From Rhodospirillales bacterium (GTDB lineage Bacteria > Pseudomonadota > Alphaproteobacteria > Acetobacterales > Acetobacteraceae): a DNA stretch of 6,679 bases. Where the stretch lies: NCBI GenBank assembly GCA_018971455.1, contig JAGXAV010000115.1, positions 1 through 6,679 of the forward strand. Direction: 5' to 3'. Both the position numbers and the translations under genes were made by a program. Every line of letters starts with the position of its first letter. The first letter of the stretch is position 1. Below, piece by piece: positions 6,017-6,679 of this stretch. Under the pieces are notes generated by a model. It had not been told where the DNA came from, did no database searches, and was given only the letters and a program-made list of their open reading frames with translations.

Positions 6017-6679
6017 ATGGCCGACCTCCTGATCCAGGTCGAGGCCGCCTCGCGCACCTACCGGGTGGGCGACGTCGATGTCCACGCGCTCGACGGGGTC
6101 GATCTGGCGGTCGAACGCGGCGAGTTCGTCGCCATCATGGGGGCCTCCGGCTCCGGCAAATCGACGCTGATGGCAATCCTCGGTGGCCTCGACCGGCCGG
6201 ATCGCGGCCGCTACCGCTTCGAGGGGATCGACGTCGCCGGGCTGAGCGAGACCGCCCTCGCGCAGATCCGCTCCGAGCGCCTCGGTTTCGTGTTCCAGAG
6301 CTTCAACCTCCTGGCGCGCACCAGCGCGATCGAGAACGTGGCCCTGCCGCTGTTCTACGCCGCCACCGGTCCGGTGCGGGCGGGCGCGCGGTTGCAGCGC
6401 GCCCGCCAGGTGCTTGCGTTGCTCGGCCTGGCCGGGCGGGAGCGCAACACGCCCGGCCAGCTCTCGGGCGGCCAGCAGCAGCGTGTGGCAATCGCGCGCG
6501 CGCTCATCAACACGCCCAGCCTGCTGCTGGCGGACGAGCCCACCGGCAATCTCGATTCCCGTACGTCGCACGACATCATGCAGACGCTGACCGCCCTCAA
6601 TCGCACGCGCGGCGTCACCGTGATTGTCGTCACCCACGAACCTGACATCGCGGCCTATGCCGACCGCGTGGTGACGATG
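6017..6679 (+). CDS. ABC transporter ATPase, MacB/LolD/YknY class (partial, cut by window end)
   Basis: This is the nucleotide-binding domain of the rightward exporter, with 221 residues visible and open to the last base. All motifs are canonical: Walker [10 protein letters not shown] (42-50), Q-loop Gln94 in FVFQSFNLL, signature LSGGQQQR (149-156), Walker B LLLADEP with Glu174, D-loop GNLD, and H-loop His207 in [14 protein letters not shown]. These place it in the MacB/LolD/FtsE-like class, which works with FtsX-like permeases by mechanotransmission, unlike the ABC-2 system on the other strand. It follows the adaptor after 16 bases, probably in one operon, with only a weak GGGCGG ahead of the ATG. 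The window ends where a stand-alone ATPase of about 230-240 residues would stop and where a fused MacB would continue into its linker and permease, so single-domain or fused cannot be decided here. Confidence 0.93.
   Translation, partial: MADLLIQVEAASRTYRVGDVDVHALDGVDLAVERGEFVAIMGASGSGKSTLMAILGGLDRPDRGRYRFEGIDVAGLSETALAQIRSERLGFVFQSFNLLARTSAIENVALPLFYAATGPVRAGARLQRARQVLALLGLAGRERNTPGQLSGGQQQRVAIARALINTPSLLLADEPTGNLDSRTSHDIMQTLTALNRTRGVTVIVVTHEPDIAAYADRVVTM

Noticed and set aside
4810..6637. Minus-strand open frames opposite the macA-like and ATPase genes (4810-6057, 5780-6637)
   Set aside because: The plus-strand products have full lipoyl, hairpin and Walker motifs; the minus-strand products read as mirrored Gly/Arg/His-rich sequence.
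1..6679. CRISPR arrays, tRNA/rRNA, insertion sequences, phage or defence genes
   Set aside because: No direct repeat array, RNA gene signature, transposase or terminal inverted repeats were seen; the window is fully explained by two exporter operons and their shared gap.

Overview
The window holds two divergently transcribed export systems, back to back around a regulatory gap of about 240 bases. The DNA is strongly GC-rich with heavy G/C third-position use. Gene order and protein style suggest a GC-rich proteobacterium, and an alphaproteobacterium such as a member of the Acetobacteraceae/Rhodospirillales is my best guess. That is inference from style only; no rRNA or other phylogenetic marker is present.

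Minus strand, read from about 4522 down to 1: a tightly packed operon encoding a periplasmic adaptor (YbhG type), two ABC ATPases, and two ABC-2 permeases (YbhS and YbhR types; the last runs off the window). The order matches E. coli ybhG-ybhF-ybhS-ybhR, but the double ATPase YbhF appears as two separate genes. They correspond to its N-terminal half (2583-3530) and C-terminal half (1633-2586). The first two junctions are ATGA overlaps and the next two are 4-base and 3-base gaps, so translational coupling is likely. Residue changes in the two ATPases suggest one degenerate and one competent ATP site.

Middle, 4523-4764: no convincing gene. It contains two copies of a 14-base element, TTGA-N6-TCAA, spaced 48 bases apart and inverted relative to each other, which is a strong candidate operator pair. 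A good ribosome binding site for the rightward gene lies at its right edge.

Plus strand, 4765 to the end: a MacA/YknX-type periplasmic adaptor followed after 16 bases by a MacB/LolD-class ATPase, which is cut off in frame by the window edge. The matching FtsX-like permease, either fused or separate, should lie just beyond.

Both adaptors carry the R-x3-L-x6-S pattern at the tip of the alpha-hairpin, used by such adaptors to dock on TolC-type outer-membrane channels. The simplest reading is two envelope-spanning exporters of different ABC classes under possible shared control. No outer-membrane channel, transcription factor, RNA gene, mobile element or CRISPR array is visible. Substrates cannot be read from the sequence.
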